Shown here in pieces: positions 58,394-64,000 of a DNA stretch of 64,000 bases. The position numbers and the translations under genes were made by a program. The notes under the pieces are model-generated. The model was not told where the DNA came from and ran no database searches. It saw only the letters and a list, made by a program, of their open reading frames with translations. The first letter of the stretch is position 1, and each line of letters begins with the position of its first letter. The DNA lies in the NCBI GenBank assembly GCA_963995505.1, contig OZ023192.1:9345001-9409000 (forward strand), written 5' to 3'. Origin of the DNA: Hypericum androsaemum (Eukaryota; Streptophyta; Magnoliopsida; Malpighiales; Hypericaceae).

Positions 58394-60005
58394 ACATAGG
58401 TAAATTTTCTACTTCAACGCGTATGTATCATTTTGGCCATAGATTAGCTTGAAAATATCTTCAAATCGGACCGCATCATTGCATTCCGAAACAGAAACCT
58501 ATCTTTTTTTTAGAAACAGAAACCTATCGGTATCAACCTGCGTGCCCATTTCATTTAATATCCACAATTATGTTTGCTTTTTCCACTAAAAGAAAAAAAA
58601 GGGTCATGTCGGCCGGATGTAATTTTGTCATGTTTATGGACCACTCTTGTCGCGGGTGCCTGTCCTAATTTGATTATTTATTCCAAGTCCATTATTTCGT
58701 TTTCAGATGTGCACGTTTTTTTATCTGAATGGAAGTGACGTTTGTGGTACGCGATTGTCTATATTTTTGTTTCGTAGCTCAGGATGTTCTTTATTCTTTT
58801 TATTTTTCTATTGAATAATGGAGTTTGTCTTTTTATTTTTTAAGAGTTTTTTCTCTAATTGCAACAGTCTCTCTCCAGTTTTATTTTTTCTCTATTTATA
58901 TTATATTTATGCTCACGTCCAAATAAGTTAATCATTTTGGCTATGCATAATCTTCTCATTGTTGCGTTTTTATAACTAAAGTGGTATCGATGACGACGTC
59001 AATATATATACATGAAAATTACGCCAATAAATATAAATGATATGTTTGATTATTGCATATATGTTATTAAAAAATCTACTACGTTTCAATCAGTTCTGTA
59101 GATAAATATCCGTTGAGATTTATGATTGAAAAACGTGGTTGTTAAGGAGTTGTATCTACTATTTATTTCCTATTACTTACAACAATTTATTTTGATATTG
59201 TGTGACTGTTATTTTTTAAAATCTATATGACTGTTAATCTGTATGATATTTCATTATTAGCCTAGAAAAAAAATCAATTTTGAGATTACTTCGTGTGTGC
59301 GAAATTCCAGGTGTCGAAAAATGAAATAGTTACTCCCAGTCAATAGATTGTGAATTTATAATTATAAATTGGGTATCAACATCACTAAAATTCTGAACAT
59401 ATCCTCTTAAACAAATTATCGCACATGGGCTTAATTTTGTCGTAGATTCCATGAAATAGGATAATGCGGCACATGCTTTAATTTAATACTGGTTTTTAAT
59501 GAGCTTTTCTTTTGGTATAATGCTGCCCTTTTTTTAAATGAGCTTAGCTACTAAGTTGCAATGTCTATATACAACTAAACTTTTTGGAAAAAAATAATCT
59601 AAATAAGGGCCAATATAAGATGCAACTAATACGATATTTTTAACAGGAACTGCTATTTTTTTCAAAAAGGTGCGGAAATTCAGGTTAACGCAAACTATCG
59701 AAATTTAACAATTAAGTTCTGCGTATAGAAGCTGTTTCTTAGATCATCCACCATCAGTGAAGACAAATTGGAACACTTTGTTCCCGCTAAATTACCTGCT
59801 TCGCCTAATCATGTCAAATATTTTATTCTTTTTTTTTTTGGAAGACTCAAATTGTTCCGATCCTTACCTAAAGAGAGGGATTCTTTCCCGGGCATAAAAT
59901 CTGCCAAACACGTGTAAAATGGCCCACTTGGCCAGTTTCTTTCTCTCAATAACGTTACGAAAAAATTATGCATGCTCATACAGTTATACCGACACCTAAT
60001 TGTAC
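58394..60005. other. Intergenic, no gene
   Basis: AT-rich, no long frame on either strand and no recognised repeat. Confidence 0.55.
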
Positions 60006-60587
60006 TTTTTCATTTAATAGAGACCATCTAATTACCAAGGTTTACTCTTCCGAGGGGAGAAAATCATCCATGTTTGCCCAACGATTTATTACTGTAACCC
60101 ACTTTTTAATTCACTCGATTTCCTTATATTATCACTGGGGAATATGATTATTTTTTCCACGCCTTATCATATTATTTTAAATCTCATGCCCCTCCGTAAG
60201 AAGAAGGAAAAAAAAAGAGGAGACGAAGAGGACGTGTTGTGGATTTATCATTTATCCGTGGTATGCAGTTTCCATCACATGTTACATGCTTTCAGTTAAC
60301 TTCAGCCCCATAATCTTGTCACTTGAGCAGAGGTACCACCTCATAACCTTGTCCTGATAATATCAATAATTGCTCGATTGTGTTTTTTTTAGTAAGTATA
60401 ATTTTTTACCATTTTAAGGTTTGAAGCATGTGTTGTGATAACTTGGTGTTGGTGATCAGTTTATCTTTATTGTTTTACTCCAATGCATACTCGTTAGTTC
60501 GTATTGCGGGATAAAATAGTCATAATACCTAGAATTCTTTATTATTTTTTCCCGTTGAGTTTATGACGGTAGGATTTTTAGTGAAGT
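60006..60587 (+). repeat. Direct duplication, left copy
   Basis: Starts in a T-run followed by CATTTAATAGAGACCATC and ends TTTAGTGAAGT. It matches 63030-63609 along its whole length with scattered base changes and small indels. It is AT-rich with no coding. Ends are not TG...CA and no primer site follows, so it is not an LTR. Confidence 0.85.
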
Positions 60588-62591
60588 TGTTGGGATAAAA
60601 ATAGAGAGAACGTCGGTCGATCTTGTGACGGCCCGGAGTGCTCGTCCCAAGGTCGTTCTAACGCTATTGGTTACAGGGGTTGGCCAAAGCCGAGACTAAC
60701 TAACCTAAACTAAGATAAAAGCCGAAGCTTGACGAGGTATTTTGTGTGTGATTTGTGGATCTCCTTTGCCTTACCCGACTCCCTGCTTATATAGAGGAGG
60801 TAGACTGACCCGCCTCCCCCTTTGGCTTGTCCTAGTCGCACTCAAAGACTCCAAACTCATCTCCCTCCAACGCTTATCCTTATCAGGCCTGGAATTCTCT
60901 CAAGTCTTATCCTGATTAAACCCGGACTTCTCTCTAGGAAGCGCTCCCGTCCTTGGCGGCCAATTGCTTTCCCGAGTCCTTCGCCATGTATGACTGTAAC
61001 AACCCGAGTATCCCGCGCTCTCCATGCTTATCTCTTCCTTCACGGAGTCCATGTCTATCTCCGCCTCTTAAGAGTCCAACCGTGCTCGGCCTCTTTAAAC
61101 CTTCTGAGAATCCGGGCTTCTTGACATCTCAGTCTTCCCAAGTCTTCGTGCCGTAGTCGGCAACACTCTTCGTAGTCAAACTCGAAAGCACCAACCCCCT
61201 TGTCAAGAAGAAAAACCTCCTTTCCTTACTTAGAGGAAGGGAAGAATCACTAGCTTCCCCTACTCGAAGGAAGGGAAGAATCGCTAGCTTCTCCTACCCG
61301 AAGGGAAAGAAAAATTGCTAGCTTCCCCAAACCGAAGGGGAGCATTGCCAACTTTCCCTTCTTGGAGGAAAACTTACTATTTACTCCCTTCCTGAAAGAA
61401 AAAGTACCGATTAATCCCTTCCCAAAAGGAAAGTTATCATCTCCCTCTTCCAAGAAGGAAAACAACCAACTTTCCTCTTCCAAGAGGAGAAATTACCGAT
61501 TACTCACTTCCCAAAGAGAAAATTACCGATCGATCCCTTCCCAAAGGTAAAGTCATCATCTCCCTCTTCCAAGAAGGAAAACAACCAACTTCCCCCTTCC
61601 AAGAGGAGAAATTACCGATCGATCTCTTCCTAAAGATAAAGTCATCATCTCCCTCTTCCAAGAAGGAAAAGTACCAATTACTCACTTTCCAAAGAAAAAA
61701 GTACCAATTACTTACTTCTCAAAGGGAAAAGTACCGATTACTCCCTTTCTGAAGAAAAAGTTACCCGTAACTCTCTTCCCAAAGGGAAAAGATATCAACT
61801 ACACCTTCCAAGAGGGAAAAATGGCCCACTCCCTCCACCTAGAGGGAAAAACCTTCGAACTAGGGGTAGTGGTAATGGTAGGTTGGATGTGTTTGCTCGA
61901 ACCCATTTGGTTACTTCTTGTGCTGGCCGAACTTGGCCCAAGTTGGCTCCGCCTAGCCGAAGTCGTTGTAGTACCCCTTCGCCTGATCAAAGTCGGCTTT
62001 CTCTTCATACCCTCTTTGCCCAGACGTGTTCAAGCCTCTAGTTAGTTGAAGTCAATTGAAGTTACTTACACTCCACTTATTTGTAGCTAGAGTCATCCTT
62101 CGCTTACTTCTCCTAGCCGAAGTCAGCATGTAGTCTTTGTATTTCATACGCCTCTGCCTAGTTAGAGTCGGCTCAAAGTTAGCTTCCTCTAGTTGGGATC
62201 GACTTAGCATACCTTTACCAAACCGAAGTCGACCATGCTCCTGCATAGCCAAAATATATCCAAATTGTCTTTCCTTAGTCGAAGTCAGCATTGCGCATCT
62301 TCGCCTAGCTGAAGCCAGCCTAATTCGACTTTCTCTAGTCGGAGTTAATTAAGGTCAATTATGTCTCTACCTAGCTACACTTGGTTTATATGCTTGACCG
62401 TGTTCACCCAAGCCCATCTTCCTCTAGTTGGAGTTAGTCATGGTAATTCAAGGCTGAGCATATCAAGGTTGACGGTACCCAAGCTATTTTAAACATACCC
62501 AGCCAAGGCAAGTTGATGTTCAAGTCCAGATACTTCAATGATCGCCCTAGTCGACCCCGAGCTCCCAACATATTATTTTTGCACTTCAATA
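60588..62591 (-). mobile_element. LTR (reverse orientation) of a truncated retrotransposon
   Basis: On the reverse strand it starts TATTGAAGTGCAAAAATAAT after a GCATGTGGGAGACAT polypurine tract and ends TTTTTATCCCAACA. The LTR at 2980 starts TGTTGAAGTGTAAAAATAGC after GTGCGGGGGGCAT, so the two are relatives; here the first G has become A. A TATATAAG word (+ 60787-60794) lies about 200 bp before the LTR end, like the TATA box of the other LTR. The interior has a long block of short tandem repeats (61200-61850). Confidence 0.7.
61200..61850. repeat. Minisatellite-like block in the reverse LTR
   Basis: Alternating words such as CCCTTCCCAAAAGGAAAG, CATCTCCCTCTTCCAAGAAG and GAAATTACCGAT recur many times; CATCTCCCTCTTCCAAGAAG begins near 61438, 61556 and 61646. 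Unit spacing is irregular, with a sub-period of about 30 bp. The CTTCC...GGAAG words make each unit partly self-complementary. Confidence 0.8.
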
Positions 62592-63029
62592 ATGTCTCCC
62601 ACATGCCTTTGATTCGCATGGCCAAGGAGAATTGAAGGCATGTATTCATGGTGTAAGATTGGGCGAGGGTCGACTACCTTGGATATCATTCTTCTCATAA
62701 GTCATGTGTAAGGCCGAGTTCCCAGATTATTTCGGTACGGCCAAGTGAGAAGCATTAACATGTTTCTTGTTAAACCTCCTTGACTTGTCTTCTTTGATGT
62801 GCGCATTCAAATCTCCAGTCTTTATCAAAGCCGCAAAATACAACTACTAAGATTTTGAAGGAAAGTCACGACAAGTTGAAATTTGTCGGCGTCTAGGGGC
62901 CGAAAGACACAACTTTTATTTATATATCAACTTTGGGTAGGTCGTGTGATAGTCATGTTACAAAACGTGATGATCCGAGTGAAGACTATAAAAAATGACT
63001 AAGTCACGAAAAAATTTTGCTGGGAAATA
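62592..63029 (-). mobile_element. Truncated internal end of the same retrotransposon
   Basis: 438 bp between the LTR and the right duplicated copy. On the reverse strand it has a polypurine tract next to the LTR and, further upstream, GTTAATGCTTCTCAC..GGCCGTACCGAAA, which matches the GTTAATGTTTCTCACCTGACAG and TACCAAAA part before the LTR at 2980. It is cut off at 63029, where the duplicated flank begins. Confidence 0.7.
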
Positions 63030-63609
63030 TTTTTCATTTAATAGAGACCATCTAATTACCAAGGTTTACTCTTCCGAGAGGGGAGAAAATCAGCCATGTT
63101 TGCCCAACGATTTATTACTGTAACCCACTTTTTAATTCACTCGATTTCCTTATATTATCACTGGGGAATATGATTATTTTTTCCACGCCTTATCATATTA
63201 TTTTAAATCTCATGCCCTTCCGGAAGAAGGAAAAAAAAAGAGGAGACGAAGAGGACGTGTTGTGGATTTATCATTTATCCGTGGTATGCAGTTTCCATCA
63301 CATGTTACATGCTTTCAGTTAACTTCAGCCCCATAATCTTGTCACTTGAGCAGAGGTACCACCTCATAACCTTGTCCTGATAATATCAATAATTGCTCGA
63401 TTGTGTTTTTTTTAGTAAGTATAATTTTTTACCATTTTAAGGTTTGAAGCATGTGTTGTGATAACTTGGTGTTGGTGATCAGTTTGTCTTTATTGTTTTA
63501 CTCCAATGCATACTCCTTTGTTCGTATTGTGGGATAAAATAGTCATAATACCCAGAATTCTTTATTACTTTTCCCGTTGAGTTTGTGATGATAAGATTTT
63601 TATTGAAGT
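63030..63609 (+). repeat. Direct duplication, right copy
   Basis: Second copy of 60006-60587. It ends TATTGAAGT and is followed by CTCGACTACAACC, while the left copy is followed by the retrotransposon LTR. Confidence 0.85.
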
Positions 63610-64000
63610 CTCGACTACAACCTTCGTTCTCGGGAACGTCCATATTTGGAGGGGGATGGGCGCATTCGGGTAGGGGTTGGGGTTCTTCTCTGTAAGTAGT
63701 ATAAGTTTTTCCAGCACATTTACTTATTTAAAAAAAATCGAGCATAATCATAAGATGGCAGCTACATGTCACTTTCGAGATCCGATCCATCAGCACTTGG
63801 CTACATTTTTGTCTCACAATTAATTATCTTTCATGGTTTTACTCTAATACATAATCCTTAGTTAGTGTTGTGGGATAAAATTATGAGAAAGTCAAAAACT
63901 ATCTCGAAATAGTAGTCTAGTATGATCCTCCAAAAAATATCACAAAAAATGACCAAGAGAAACGAAAGTTGGGCAAGCAGAAATGGAACTAGAAAGGTGA
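63610..64000 (+). other. Right flank, with partial third copy of the duplicated segment
   Basis: 63835-63885 (TTTTACTCTAATACATAATC and GTGTTGTGGGATAAAAT) resembles the 3' part of the duplicated segment. No gene. Confidence 0.5.

Noticed and set aside
61250..61685. ORFs of 61-77 codons on both strands
   Set aside because: By-products of the CTTCC/GGAAG minisatellite in the LTR.
60006..63609. The two ~580-bp copies read as LTRs of one element
   Set aside because: Ends are not TG...CA, no primer site or polypurine tract adjoins them, and the enclosed DNA has its own LTR in reverse orientation with its own polypurine tract.

Overview
This window is eukaryotic nuclear DNA from a flowering plant, most likely a eudicot. 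It has spliced genes with GT-AG introns, plant-specific protein families (an HD-Zip II homeodomain-leucine zipper gene and a monodehydroascorbate reductase), Copia and Gypsy retrotransposons with plant-type primer-binding sites, and AT-rich intergenic DNA. I cannot name the species from sequence alone.

Three intact host genes are readable, all on the + strand: a BUD31/G10 splicing factor (6439-7063, 3 exons, 145 aa), a compact HD-Zip class II transcription factor (22861-25784, 3 exons, 208 aa) and a cytosolic/peroxisomal-type monodehydroascorbate reductase (43028-45834, 10 exons, 433 aa). They are unrelated in function and are separated by transposon-derived DNA, so no operon-like or pathway logic links them. 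A degenerate initiator tRNA-Met-like sequence lies at 47644-47715 (-).

Layout: 1-4159 is the 3' end of a decayed LTR retrotransposon on + (internal tandem repeats, polypurine tract, 1180-bp LTR). 5.4-7.1 kb holds a doubtful ORF and BUD31. 9.3-13.4 kb carries broken Athila/Tat-like Gypsy gag and protease pieces on -. 13.4-21.1 kb holds an LTR-like remnant, then a non-autonomous Athila/Tat-like element on + with LTR, primer-binding site and polypurine tract but no pol; its 3' LTR is a forward half followed by an inverted half. 22.8-25.8 kb is the HD-Zip gene, with a SINE-like insertion in intron 1. 29.1-32.4 kb has two Mutator-type terminal-inverted-repeat elements. 33.3-36.6 kb is a pol-less LTR element on -. 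36.7-39.2 kb is a very young chimeric Copia element. 41.3-42.7 kb is a Pack-MULE carrying a captured HMG-CoA reductase fragment just upstream of the reductase gene. 46.3-47.6 kb has an LTR candidate and a large fold-back repeat. 50.8-57.3 kb is a full-length but decayed Copia element (-) with a solo LTR nested in one of its LTRs. 58.1-58.4 kb is a Mutator-type MITE. 60.0-63.6 kb is a direct duplication enclosing a truncated retrotransposon end related to the one at the start of the window.

The strongest hunt results are structures with verifiable borders: the chimeric Copia (36661-39159: near-identical 158-bp LTRs, 5-bp target duplication, PBS and PPT, but an antisense Gypsy segment inside, arranged pol end - LTR - PBS - leader); the Pack-MULE with a 9-bp target duplication carrying HMGR coding sequence; a second Mutator-type element with a 9-bp duplication and an unidentified ORF; the solo-LTR-in-LTR nest; and the truncated-element duplication at the right end. 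I saw no prokaryote-like system, CRISPR array or clearly new protein family.
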